Assembly (NCBI GenBank): GCA_030141605.1
Contig: JAQGDQ010000006.1
Coordinates: 660,501-724,500 of the forward strand
Length of the DNA: 64,000 nt
Direction: 5' to 3'
Source: Tubiluchus corallicola
Taxonomy: Eukaryota > Priapulida > Priapulimorpha > Priapulimorphida > Tubiluchidae
Shown: positions 20,302-47,300 of the stretch, piece after piece
How positions within the stretch are numbered: the first letter of the stretch is position 1
How the letters are laid out: the number at the start of each line of letters is the position of its first letter
Program-made: the position numbers and the translations under genes
The notes under the pieces: model-generated
What the model saw: only the letters and a program-made list of their open reading frames with translations
Databases searched by the model: none
Told to the model about the DNA's origin: nothing

Positions 20302-20895
20302 TACGGGTGAGCATCGAACGTTCGAATTCCGTCAAACAAGTTTTTTTTAGTTTGTATTCGATTCAAACCTAAAATTACAGATTCGTACAATTCAGCATGT
20401 ATACATATGGTTTTTATCATTAAAACGTTTGAAACATCATTTAATCAGCTCAGTTTAGCTGTAATTTCTGTGTATAATTTTTAAACAAATTATTAGTGTT
20501 TTTACTGTAGAACAAAATTAAGTAATAAACATGACCTTTGTAAGATCCGCTTTTTATTAGTGATTCGAAGATTTATCCTATAACGTGTATCATTCATCCA
20601 ATCATATTACACTGTCTACTTCCCGCCAAACTGTGGATTTTTTTGCTACTCTCCTTGGTGAAGTAACTTTCAAAACTAAGGACGTTCCATTGAGGTCTTT
20701 TTTGTGTAAAATCCATCCATGTAAGCAATCTGCCTCCATAATTGCATAGATAGTTGAAGATTTATCTATTTATTCGAAAAGCTCTTAGACTGAATTCACA
20801 TTCGATTTGGATTCGAAAATGGTGAAATTCAGTATGATCATATATTCAGTATATTCAGATCGAATTCACTTTCTGGTAGAAAATGCTCACCCCTA
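20302..20895. mobile_element. hAT-type MITE
   Basis: The ends tacgggtgagc and gctcacccta (reading gctcacccct-a) are inverted. Subterminal regions are rich in gaattc/attcgaa in both orientations. Flanking octamers ctaagtaa and ctaagcgt agree at five of eight positions, so the target duplication is only suggestive. No ORF; about 594 bp. Confidence 0.6.
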
Positions 20896-22211
20896 CTAAG
20901 CGTCAACTGGTTGTGTTCATAAAGTCTATGACCTACAATAAAACACATTGAAATTAACTCACACAAAGAAGTTTGTCACATTTAACAAGATGCTTGTGAT
21001 TACAAACAGTGAAGGCAATTGTGAGAATACCTATATATGTTAATAAAGTGAATACAAGGGTGTCAAAAAATAATTAAACATCCCCATTCCCATATAAAAG
21101 ACACTGAAAGGCTAAAAGAAAAGATAAAAGCCAACAAAACCTCCATAAAGACCATTTAATTGTGAGTAATGAACTTATTCTTAAAGCACAAGAAAACCCT
21201 TCATAAACATAAAGCTTAAAAAATTTGTCTTGAAATCTTATATCACTTACATACTGCCTTTTTACATACAGGACTTTCGCGATGACTGTTAGATGCAGCC
21301 GTTTTGACGACAGGTCAAATGAAACACGTTTAGATAACATTGTGTTAACTTTGAAAAAATAATCAGCATTCATAGTGCACACATCACTGAGTAAAATTTT
21401 TGAAATTACTGTATCTTGTCAATAAGATTAAAAATACGTTTTTGGTTAGTGAGTGGTGCACCCTGGAGGGTGAGTCAGCAACATTTTACCAACTGATGAA
21501 AATATTTGAAATAATTAAAGTTTTCTTTTCTAGTTACATAAGTCATCCCAGCAGGTAAGCGAAAAGCTAAGTAGTATAGATTTACATAGAAACTTTTTTG
21601 GACGTCATTTAACATTGCCTTTTCTTCCTCTGGTTTGTGTTTGTGTAGTGACGTCATGTAATGGCGACTTCGGAACAGACTGCGGGAGATTTATTCCTTT
21701 CAATGCGAGTAGGATACATGCATAAAATTGCTGTAAAGTAATATAATTTTTAAGGCGATTTTTCTGAAACCTACTTCTGGTACTCTTTTCTTATCCCTTA
21801 ATATCTGGTATTACCTGCTTCACAGTTCTCTGGTGGCCATAAATAAAAGAATACGATTGATCAAGATTGACTTCAGTGGGAATAACTTACTTCTTAAAAA
21901 CCTTGTTGAATTTTGATTTATGACAATAGAAAGTGGCCAGAACTGGAAAAATAGATTAGAAAAGAAATGAAAAGTAAAGATTAAAAGTATTATAAAATGT
22001 GTTTATAAATCTGCAAGTAACTTTTAGTCTTACCTGGTCCATCGTGCCTTGACACCCTGAACATAATTGTAAGTTTACACTGACCTTATCTGGTATAATT
22101 TACATTTTTAAGTATATTGGCATAGATTCAGTTATAGGTTTGTAAAGTGAATTATAATTTGCTAACATCATATGATTACGTTTTTCTATTTCATAATTCA
22201 AAATTTCACAG
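20896..22211. other. UBE2E upstream region
   Basis: Besides dispersed repeat copy 1, nothing gene-like is seen. A good acceptor (aaaatttcacag, ending 22211) precedes the coding start by 25 bp. This implies one or more untranslated UBE2E exons and a promoter further upstream that I could not locate. Confidence 0.45.
21160..21640 (+). repeat. Diverged dispersed repeat, copy 1
   Basis: Collinear with copy 2 at about 30700-31160. Shared blocks include cttgaaat..tatcac.tacata, tagtgcacac.tcac.ga, tttctag/acagttacataa, caggta.gcg and gctaagt..tatagattt. Roughly 60-70% similar by eye. No coding capacity seen; family unknown. Confidence 0.5.
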
Positions 22212-22236
22212 ATTCTTAAATCTGGACAATAAAGCG

Positions 22237-35740
<13,504 letters not shown>

Positions 35741-36737
35741 TAATCTCGTCTGTGTTAACTATAAATTTTGTATATATTTGTACAGAACCTGTATAAAGCT
35801 GTCTAATGTTGCTGCTGTTTTCAACTGTACAGTAAACATCCATTGCATCCCATATAATTATCTTTCTGTGAGAATGTCACTTGATTATTCTAGGCTTTTG
35901 GTGCAATTACTGGTTGAAAGCTGCTAGTAAGATTCAGTAAGGATTTACATATAGCTTATTCTGTATTGTTCGTAGGAATTTCTTATAATATTGCTATATG
36001 GTTGTGCCATTGGACTCTTGCATGTGCAATATAATATAATGGATTTTTGTTTGCTTGATGGCCAATTGGTATTTAGAACACACCTGCAAATATCATTTTT
36101 TATCTTTGTCAGCCTTGAGAGCTGGATTAAGATCACCAGCAGGTCGAGTATAAAATTATTGGAAGCATTCTAAACACTTGTGATAAAAGCTCTATATTTT
36201 TATGCCATGATTACATCCCAATATAATATTGTTTCAGTGGCATTTAAAAAAATGTTACCATTTAGTGTTTACAAACTACAAAATTGTCGCAATTAAACAG
36301 AAAAAGTAGTGGGTTACTTTTTTAGTGTTCCATGGCTCTGTGAGGAAGCCGTGCAACAAACTAATAACATTTCTTATGTTGTGGGACATTGTTGCAATTC
36401 TCAGGTAATTAAAATTTTTATTGAAAATAATTTACTAGAATTGTTACCACATACAAATTTTTTTCTTGCACAATGGCTTTCCTTAATACCACACTGTTTT
36501 TTCTTGTATTTTGAGTAGCAGCAGACTAACTGCTTGCTCGAGAAGGTATTATCTGTTTTCAAGCAATCCTATCCTATTGATTAGTGACTTATTAGTAAAC
36601 TTAACATTTTGTGCAGCAGCACAAATTTCATTGCTTTTGGAACATTTCCTTAATTATTTAATTATTCGTTAATTATCCACTAAAAAGTTATGTACATCTT
36701 GCCTTCAGCCAAAAAGTGATTTTGTAGTTAGAATGTC

Positions 36738-37526
36738 TAAGGTCATATTTACACGATGCATCTTGGATGTATGTCCAAAGTTTACGTATTTTTCATATAA
36801 ATCTTAGACGTAGGGCAAATCTGTTTACACATTGTGTTTGTTCATCCGTTCTGGATGTGGTAACTCATTTTACAGCAAACTGTCATGGATCACCACTTAA
36901 AAATGTTAGCATAGTACCTTTTCTTGTATTACTTGAAATGGTCACACCCAAGACTTATCCTTGTTCAATTAATAAGAGAGAACCAATTTCTGCTGCTTAT
37001 CTTTGACCCTCCGGTTCTTGGCATCAGATAAGATATTCCTATCTTGATTTGAATGATACCATAATTCGGATAAAAGCATGCACGGATCTTTCTGATGATG
37101 TGTGGTATTTTTGCAGACAAAATTTGCACCGTGATTTAAAAATATCAATTTATTTTCCAACCCTACTGAATGGTTTATAAAAAAAACTTCCAACAATTAG
37201 TAAAGTTCAAACCCTACAGTCCTGTACTGTTTAATCAATGTTTGTTTTTGCCGGTTTGCTTGCAAATCCACGGAAGATGCTATGCACACTGTTCCTTTCC
37301 AAAAAATTATTTATTTTGCAAACCTTATTGAATGGTTTATAAAAAAAAACAAAAAACTTCCAGCAATTAATAAAGTCATATCCACAGAGAACATGCATCG
37401 TGTGCATGCGTCTATCGCGTAAATCACAAAGTGCAACTTATTCACAGTTTATACTAAGTTTTGGACGTATTTGTCTGACTCATGGGACGTATATAAGCAA
37501 AAGTCACACCATGTAACTAGGACTTA
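36738..37526. mobile_element. Candidate TA-inserted MITE
   Basis: The left end taaggtcatatttacacgat matches the complement of the right end, taagtcctagttacatggtg, at roughly 70% by eye, and both lie next to TA. The interior has a direct repeat at 37148-37208 and 37308-37380 (ctattgaatggtttataaaa, aacttcca.caatta.taaag). No ORF. Confidence 0.45.
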
Positions 37527-37764
37527 AAGAATGCTTGAAATTTTGAACAACCTAGCATTTTGTTTTTAGTTCAACCTTAAATTCACCAATTAGTCTTAAC
37601 ATTGCTAATTAATATAATTAATTTAATGGCCTGATTTAAATAGTGTTGTATCTTCCACTGCCTGTGACTGTTAACAAAGAAAAGCATGTATACTGTATTA
37701 ATCATTTCAAGCTTGCTGACAAAGTCGTGTACAAAATTTGTACCATAACTTGTATTATTTACTG

Positions 37765-37777
37765 AATAAAAAATAAA
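37765..37777 (+). promoter_or_regulatory. UBE2E: Candidate poly(A) signals for UBE2E
   Basis: Two AATAAA copies at 37765-37770 and 37772-37777. They lie 137 bp before the MSH4 poly(A) candidate on the other strand. Confidence 0.35.
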
Positions 37778-37913
37778 ACTAGTTGTCACAATGTGATCTG
37801 CTTTTTCTTCACTTTGCATTGACTAATCAATTGCGCAATTGTAACCAAAGTTTTAAATGGACTAATTGGGACTATGCACCAGAGACTCAAGAAACAAAAA
37901 AGTATCGGGTGAA

Positions 37914-37919
37914 TTTATT
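37914..37919 (-). promoter_or_regulatory. MSH4: Candidate poly(A) signal for MSH4
   Basis: AATAAA on the minus strand, 283 bp after the MSH4 stop codon. Confidence 0.35.
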
Positions 37920-38201
37920 TATAATTCATAAAATACCATGAAACAAAACAAAATATTTTAGCAGCGGTATTACAGTTTAATAAACAATTATACTGTTAGA
38001 AAGAAAACTATTGCAAATTAATTAACTTGTTTTCTATTTGCAAACAGTGAACAAACAATGAAGAACAAATAAAATGTTCAATGAACAATAGACAATAATA
38101 ATACAAAATTTATATTAAAGTTATTCAAAATGAAACCACAAACCTGATGCAATTAGTAATTTTTCTTGTTGGACCTCAAGATAGTTTGTAAACTGAAAAT
38201 T

Positions 38202-38384
38202 TTATTCCTCCTGCAAAGGTACTATCGAAGCTACATCTTGCAAATACTGATTTTTTAAACTGCTGAGGAACATTCGCATGCTACCCTCATCTAATCGTGA
38301 ATTGCGTGCAGCTTGCATCAGACGCGTAGCAAGTCGAAATACAGCATGCTGGACCCGACTCCCCTCTGTAGTTTCATTTGTTGT
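38202..38384 (-). CDS. MSH4: MSH4 exon 21 (stop)
   Basis: Acceptor atttctag; [35 protein letters not shown]; stop TAA 38204-38202. Matches the conserved MSH4 C-terminal helices. Confidence 0.95.
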   Translation of the reverse strand, partial: TTNETTEGSRVQHAVFRLATRLMQAARNSRLDEGSMRMFLSSLKNQYLQDVASIVPLQEE

Positions 38385-41300
38385 CTAGAAATTGCACATT
38401 ACTTCCAACAACTGTTAGTTATATCACATTTTTCTGCAGATGTAGCATTGTTACAGAATTATTCAAAGCTAAACAAACAGTACTGCTGTGTATTTAATAA
38501 CAACTGTATGTTGGAACCAACTTTATTCATCGGAAAAAAAAAGAACTTGTACCTTTTTCTTATTCTGGAGAGTCTTCATGATCTCTTTAGCTCTTCTTAT
38601 AACACTAGAAGGCATAGATGACAAGGCAGCTAATTCCAGTCCTATATTGATTGATTGAATATCTTTATTGACATAAACATATGATAATAACAATGCAATA
38701 ATTCATGTGTTAATTAATACTGTAAAATGTTATTAAAGCTGTTTCCAGCCCACTTGGGCTTACAAGTCAATTTCATGAAAATTTATCACATAATAACTAT
38801 AAATGAGACAATAACTGTAGGAGTGCAGACTCTGCCAAGCTCTGTGAAGTATAATGTACTAAACTACACAGTTATTTAAATTAAGACATCACTAATTGTT
38901 CTGACATTTCATTAATGACACCCTGGTTATTTGCATTTTTTCTGCAGTGCTCTGCTGAGACTTTACGTGGAATGTTCATTGTAAACAGTAAATCAATAAA
39001 ACTGGTTTTCTTTCACAGTTCTTAACTGATCACTGCCAAAATTGAAAAAATTCCTCCTTGTTCCTCTGAGAAACTGTCGTGCAAACTGGTTAAGTAATTT
39101 CTGCAATGATTCACAATTAATTCAAACTTTAAAGGATCTGATCAAAGGGGTAAAATACATCATTAACAATATCTTTTATAACACACAGGCTTAAATTCAG
39201 GTGAACAATACTGTTCTTGTGTTTTATGAAAAACAATTGTTGCATGCTTGTCAACCTATATGTCAGTCATAATTTTTAATACCTCAATTTTTATTCAAGC
39301 AAATTTATGCAAATAGAATAATTACCATAATTTTGTTCTTGAGTAACACCTTTTGACAAGAAATGCGTAAATTTCATTGCACCTGGGCGGGTTGCATCAT
39401 CCATTAAATGCACTTCGAAATTATAACTGAAATAGTTCAAAAGCTAGGGCTAGTTTTAAGTGAGGTGCAACTTTGTTTTTTGACATATATTTTTGCAGGT
39501 TCCACACAATTTTAAGCTACATTTTCAGAATCTAACCTGTGCCAGCTTGGAAAAGTTAAGGTTTTTTAAACTGAAAAAATTTAAAATGTCTGCCAAAAAC
39601 ATTTAAATTACAGTTTTGGGTTTTTTCTATACACCAGCTTAATATTATCAACAAATTCACCTTTTAATAAAAGATGATGCTAATAGTGTAAGGATGTTTT
39701 TGTGGTGGTTGACAAATGTTTGAAATAGAATATTCATATTGAAATATCCAAAATAGCCAACAAAAAGTAAAAAGTTCAATTATGATATTTTAGTGTTCTA
39801 TTATACGCAAACCAAAAAATTATCCTTACATTTAATTTTGCTTTGATAAAAACTTACGCCACAGGTTTGTGTTTTTTAAATTCTAAACATTTTATTATTT
39901 TAAATTGAAAAACCTAAGATGGCAGCCAGAAAGTTGTAGAATATCAAGCTTTCATTTTATAGTTGCATACATCGCAAAAAACATAAACATGTGCTGTATT
40001 ACATGCAATCGCTAATTGATTGAACTATATCCAAAATGGCCAGCAAAGAAGCAGTTGTGCAAGACTTTGCATTTCCTCAAAAAGCCATAGGAGAAAATCC
40101 ATGCTCAAAATAAGACGGTATTAATTGGCTTCAATATGAAACCTGCAAGGCAAGTTGGAAAACAACCAAAGAAACAAGTATTATATAATACACCTTTTCC
40201 TGACATATCTCCCAATGAGCGAAATACAATGAAGACAGCAATGGTCCAGGCACAGTACATAATGTCCCACAATTGGAATGGACAATTTTTGTTTGACTAG
40301 CAGTTGTACCAAGTGGTTATTTAACATAGCTTGATGAGACTATAACATATTTCCAAAGTTTTTTCCCCCGATTGGTGGAATGCACATATTGATGGGTTTT
40401 GTGGGATGTGCTAGATATTTTATGGTAGGAAGAGGCATAGGAGACATTCTAAAATTCACATTTGCTGGTGTGGTGTGCTAAAGCTTCTCTGGTAAGAAGT
40501 TGCCACAGAATGTTAGGGCCTAGAACAACATACGTTTATAATTTAAAATGTCTATTCCGACTGTTCAAAGGAGCAGGGCCTAAACATTAACAAGTTTCAG
40601 AAAATGTGGGCTGCAAGCAACATGCAGTAGGGTTATCAAGCAGAGGGTTGATTATACACGTATTTAATAAAGTTGTCATTATCATCATCATGATATCCAC
40701 GTGAGATAAACGAAAAGGTGACAAGCTACTTCACTTGGGAGCAATTGAAAAGACGCTACCTTAGATCTTTGCAGCCTCACATGGGATCTACGCAAAGTGA
40801 GGCCTATAATACTTTGTTCTATGCAATGTTCTTCACCCAAAACAAGAAACGTTTCTGATAGTGACGCATCATCAGGATGTAATATGGAACGACAATTCTT
40901 CATTCAGACTACTTACATAGAGGAAATGATCTTCTAGCGCCAGTGAGAGACCACCGAATGACATGACTCTTGATACCTGGCTTTGTATCTTGGAAACTTT
41001 GGCCAAATGAAAATTGATTTATGGCAATGCAGATAGGAGAAGCTCAGAAAGTAGTCACTTGCCACAAAAGAAAAGAGGCACACACAGATCAAAGCAAATG
41101 CTGCTAACAGACTCAAAATATTTGATGTAGCGTTAACCTCCATCGATCTCCCTGTCCATGAATAATACCCAGGCGAAAGACATGTTAATATCTTCATTGA
41201 CGTCTATTAGACGACAGAACTGGAATTGTTGTTCAACCAGTCAAAACTGGCAAATGCCAAGTGGGTTTAGACACGAAAATTACAGCGCAGTGAGCAATAA

Positions 41301-44300
41301 CAAAGAAGAAAGTTTGGTGTGCTGAGACTGTGACTACTAAGTTCACATGTCACAAGTGAATGACATCATGGCATCACCAAAGGAGACTATTTCTGCTAGA
41401 ACTCTTTTGTTCTATGACCTGGCATTTTTTCACCTGCTTTGTTTGACAAGAATGGTGAAATGAGATAAAAAATGAAGAATGTGTTAAGAGTAACAGACTA
41501 GTCTTGAAAGTTGCCATTCTAGATGGGTATATCACTTTCAGATCTGATGCATGGCCTGCATAGGCAGGCACGACAATATTGTTTTATTTCAGAATACATC
41601 CATGATATTTAAGTGTGAAGTATGAAAAAGGTGTGTCTTCCATGCATGTCCCTGCAGTCTACTGTTGTAATGCTAAACTAGTCGAATGTGCACTTCTTAG
41701 TTATATGAAAGGGGAATCCCCGCCTTTCTCGATGAAGCTGAGCGTGACTGCCTGAGAGCGAAATTGCGGGGGTGCAAGAAAGAAATTTTCATCTTCATTA
41801 ATCTGTAGTATACATAACATAAGTAAATTCATGTCGCAGCAAAATCGAATGTTCATTTCACTTCATTGTGACACTTAAAATCAATGTGGTAATCAAAAAG
41901 ATCTCAGACAGAGGAAAGTCAGTCTTTCGTGCAAAATTCCCGAAACTGAAGGAATGACTGGTGTTATCGACCTGATTATTTCGGATTCAGATATGCCGCG
42001 ATTGCAGGAAACCGGTCCAAAATTTTCCCGGGGAGAACCCCCCAGACCCCGCTTTCTGGCTCCCGCCTTCAGAGCTCGAGTACCCGTAGCCGCACAGTGG
42101 CACTATACCAAATGTTGATTCTCTGACAGTCGGTGCCCCTTTTCTAAAAATCCGGGATCCACCCCTGGCCTGCTTCACCATCAAAGCAAATTTATGAGCA
42201 CTGTAGTACAAAGTGCTTGACACACGTTTATCATTCGATAAGTTTACTGAATCATGTTTGAAATTCCTAGCTATATGGCGTAGACAGAACTTTGGAGAAT
42301 CACTGAACTACTGACTCACATCTGCTGCAGTAGTGACACTCTGCAGCTGAAATAAGTTTACGCTAGCATGCACAGAGTTCTGCAAATGCAGGGGTGAGAA
42401 ATCCAATGAGAGCACGAGTACATAGATACAGAAAATGATATAGATGACGATGATGTAGAAGTTTCAAGCAATTTTGAATGCCACTTGACAAAAATAAATA
42501 AGCACATTTGCTTATTATAAAAAAGTGTGTGTCATACTATGATCAAGTTCATTTGCTCTTGTGCTGTGCCTTTACATTCTGGTAGCCATCTTGGATTTGG
42601 TTCTACAGGTACTATTCATCCACGTTTGAAAGAAGACAAAAATACATCATTAGTATCATTTCAGAACAAACTAGTTGGCTGATAGAGGCTTGACAGCTTA
42701 ACAAATAAGTAATGATTATGTTATAATGGTGGTTTGACAGCTGAACAAATAGGTGGTGATTGTCGTACTGGAAAACTGAAAACTTTGATTCTATCGTCTT
42801 TTAGATAATTATCCCAGGTACCACAATACACAGATTTGTCTTCACTAACTTCAGCAGAGTTGGATTTGGAAACCAAAAAATACGTTAGAACAATTTTTCC
42901 GCCATGTCGGTATTCAACTGGTCACCATAGCAACCTAGACCTTTATTGAACAATTAGAGCTCAGACGTCACCTGTTGTGTAAGTTTGGTTGAAGTTAGAT
43001 CAGTGGCTTCGGAGAAATAACTAGGAAACCCAAACAGACGCAACTGAGAATAAGGGTCTACTGAGTTGAGCCATTGAACCAGAGAACCTAAGACATATCT
43101 TAAGCACTTTGGCATCCACTTAAATTTCACTTTTTCAGTTGATGTACATAAGTATAAAAGACATATGTAACCTATTAATTAATTGCAGAACAAAATTAAC
43201 CACATGAAATAATTTTTGATTTGGATGTAGATTTGGAGGACGAAAATCATAATTTGCACTTGTTTGTCGGACATCTTGTATATTATATTCTAGCTATTTA
43301 TCATCCATGTACCACCAAAAAGATACGCAAAGGCTATAAGCTTCATCTTTTGTCAAAACACAAGGTTAATTTGTTCATTGGTATACAGGAAACACTGGAA
43401 ACAACAATTTAAAATGTTTTTTGGCGACCATTTTGGATTTTTCTTATTAAAAACTCAACTTTTTCATGCTGGCGCTCATTAACTTCCAATACAACAGGTC
43501 GAAATTGGATAGTAAGTGCAAAAAGTATTGTATATGTACTACAACAAGGTAATATAGACCTAGTCTGAACTAAGAGGCAAACCAAACAGTCTATTTTCCT
43601 GAGCCCGAGTAAAAATGCTGCCGAGCACTAGAAATAAAAATATGTATAAATAATAAATAAAGAAACTTGAAAGAATGTATCAACCTAACATTTCGTGAAA
43701 CAAGATAAATGATGTTGCGTTGCATTTTAGCATTATATGAATTATATTTAGCTATAACGAGTGAAACACACAATTTTGAAGCAGTGCACTGTACTTGAGC
43801 AAGATTCATAGATGTACGAGAAAGAAAGTTTCAGTGTGACTTGTAGGTCAATAATCAACAAACAATGCATAATCAACAAACAATATAAAAGGTATGAGCC
43901 AAATATCTTAAGAAAATATTTCAACTACAATACATGATTCTTGTAACTTTTGTAGCAGGAAAACTGTCACCGGCCATCATTGAGTCGATTAAGCGATGTT
44001 CATGTTATCCACATAAAGGCATTTTTATATTTCCACCATCAGCATGTATACCATACTTAATTCTAAGGTGGCCTAATTAAAAATGGGGTTTAGAAATACA
44101 CTGTAGTATTAGCAAATGTGAACTGAGGAAAACAAATGACGAAATACTATTTACTTTACAACATTGGGATAAAGGCCTTCCAGTTTTGTCAGTTCGTGAA
44201 AGTGAGTTGTAAAGAAAGTAAATGCCTTAATGCCAATAAGATATTCACAGATTGCATAACATAACCCCATTCCTTCCTCTGCACTTGTACCTGAAAATGT

Positions 44301-47300
44301 AAAAAGATACAATTTAACTTGTACTTAAGAATTCTGATGACAAATGACAAATAACTTTTTGCACATAACTGTGGAACACTAATTATGATCGTTAGAATAG
44401 CTAAAACAAAAAAATGAAAAAGTAGTTTTAACAGAAAAGAGTAACAAACTGTGGTGTAAACTTGTAAATAAGAATTTACTCAAAAACAGATGTTACAAAA
44501 TGCTACATTTACCTCGACCCAATTCATCTATGATAATTAAGGATTTTTGGGAAGCATTCTGGATAATATAGTTCATTTCCTTCATCTAATTAACAAAATG
44601 CAAATTTGTCAGATGTATGCACATTACTCACAGTAACTGCAAAGATTAATCATAATGGACTAAACACAACCAATGCATGTTTAGTAATTAATTTATTATT
44701 TATTAATGTAGCCAACAATAAATAATGTTACTTGTTATCATCATGACTACAAAGATTAGTTCTCATGGATGAATGGATGTCATATCAGTAACAGTCACTT
44801 GCTAGATACAACAGAAAATAAAAAAAATACACCAGTCATGCCAAAGTTAGCTCTTGCCTCCATCATGAATGTAGAAGTGTTTGTTTCAATATCATCATCG
44901 CTACCAATACGGCTGAACAGCTGATCACAGATTCGCACTGAAGCATATTCTGCTGGAACAAACGAACCAATCTGTGCCATTATCTGGCTCAAGGCTATCT
45001 GCTTCAGATAAGTAGATTTGCCACTCTATAAGCATAAGAGATTTTTCAACTCAACACAAATATTAAAACGAATTACTAAATCTCATTTTTTATACAGATC
45101 ATTCCAAGGCCAGTGGAAACTCAGGATGAAAAGGTAAGAAAATTGAAAACAGTACAGAAAAATATAATTCTATTATGCACATCATATGGAGGTACTTATT
45201 AACATTCGTCTAAAAGTGAACAACACTATTAACATTCGTCTAAAAGTGAACAACACTATTAACATTCGTCTAAAAGTGAACAACACTGTAATTAACAAGA
45301 AAGCAAGTTTCAAGTGATGAATTCCACAAATATGAGACCTGAAGGAAAAAAACTAGAATTATCAGCAGCTGTTCTGCACTTAGCATCAATAAAAACCCAG
45401 ATTATGCTAAAATGGATCTTCCAAAAGCTAATCTTTTACAGTTAATTTTACAGCTCAAGAGATATACTTATTTTTTTTAATTCAATTATGAGAAAAATGA
45501 CTTCTGAAACAATGCTAAAATTACTTACAAAAAACTGGTTGGCTAACCAACGTAAAGCTTACCATATTTGGTCCAGTTATGATCACAAATGTACTTTCCT
45601 CTGAAGCATACTGAAAGGTATAACAAAATTTCCATCAAAAGCTTAATTAGAATACAAGGACACTACAGTAATGTTATCATAGCCAGGTAGAAATTTACCT
45701 CAGCCAAAACAATGTTATGTATCACAAGAGCTTATGTATATTTAAAAAGCAAGAATGAAGTTTCATTTCAAGGAGTACAAAAATTTATGCAGTTTTGAAA
45801 ACATAAGGAGTTTTGTGACTGAGAAGCAGCAAATCAAATACTTCATGTTTGCAGCTATTAAAGGTTTCACATATTGTAGATTGAAATTGGTGTAAATAGA
45901 CTATTGAGGAGTTGCTATTGCCATTGTAAACCTAAATAGCTTTACCTTGCTTGCAAGCATTATTAACATTATAAAATCAATGACTTACCACATCATTTGG
46001 AACGGGAGACTCAAAATGAATTTTTTCCAAAATAGGATGCCGTCCTTGCTTGATGCCTAAGGTGTCCGTAAAGTCAGGCTTCACTAAAACAGAAAAACTG
46101 TAACAGACAAGGCTCAATCAAAATGTTCAGTGTAAAAAGAACTCTTAAATTTCAATGAAGCAAAGTTTTTATCTGAACTCCGACTACATGATCCATTTAC
46201 GACATACAAGAATAAAATGATTACTAAATACAATAAATATTGTGTCAAGTAAACTTTATAGATCAAATTTCTCTCTACAAACAGAGCATTAGCATTTAGA
46301 GCCACTTAAAATATTGTGCAAATTTGCAAAAATAAAAATCTGTGCCTGCTGTAAAGATCTAAACGTTAAAAATAATAGTTTCACAAATTCAAAAAAGAAA
46401 TGAACATCACTCAAGAACTTGCCTTCGTAATTGTGTCACAGAAAGCACAGAGACTTCTGAAACATTTTCTGATTAGCATGATGTCACACTTTTCAAATGG
46501 TACTTTAATTATCTACTGTTAGAAATGAAGCAAATGCACACGATAATAATTTGTTACAAACCAGACATAAAATTTCTAGCAGGCACTGCCAATTGTTCCT
46601 TTCTGCATGATTAATAAAAAAATTTAAGCGCCTTATTAGCAGTTTTTTGTCAATAGATATGCATACAAATTAAATAATCACAATAATAAATTTACCATAA
46701 TTAACCAGTGAAGAAGTATAAGCAAGTGACATTAGCATGTCTAGCATGGATACAACCTCAGACAACTTGTAGAAACAAGAAATGTGTTCTCTGATTTCTC
46801 CTAAAAGTTCTGTTACTACACTATAACAAAACAATAGAGCATTTTCAGTTTGGTCTAAGTAAATGCTACAATTTACTTACAAAGCAATTGCAATGATTTA
46901 CACATTGTCATCACATTTAAGAGCCACCAGCTAAACACGGTTATATGTTGCTTGTCAAAAAACCAAAGCTGCTTTTTAGATTATAAAGAATTTCAACTGC
47001 AATAGATCACTAAGGACAACATGGGAAATTAAAGAAACTGCAAACCACAATTTCAGTGTCAGTCTGTGGACTTTAGTTTGCTTTAATTTTAACTATTGGA
47101 CTAAGTGACAGACAATCGGTTCAAATCTTAAGTATGGGGTTCTGGCAAATTAGGCTTTGAACAGCTATATATATATTTGTTTTAGGTGTTTTTGTGCTTT
47201 CCAATTACGAAACAAGTTTTTGACTGCTCAAAAAACTTACTTTTTCTGAAAAGTTTTTCACCTTATCTTTTCACTCTTGCTAAATCGGGTAATGGAGATG

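Larger units (their letters stand above)
35741..37777 (+). other. UBE2E: UBE2E 3' UTR and downstream
   Basis: No exon signal follows the stop. Candidate AATAAA copies are at 37369-37374 and a pair at 37765-37777. A TA-flanked MITE (36738-37526) lies in this stretch and would be inside the UTR if the later signals are used. Confidence 0.4.

Noticed and set aside
21058-22064. agggtgtcaa and ttgacaccct as terminal inverted repeats of a 1-kb element
   Set aside because: Only about 10 bp match, no target duplication, and the interval also holds the dispersed repeat with different boundaries.
41987-42223. 78-codon minus-strand ORF with [11 protein letters not shown]
   Set aside because: Translation of a dispersed repeat end; the same peptide-like string commonly arises from repeats, not genes.
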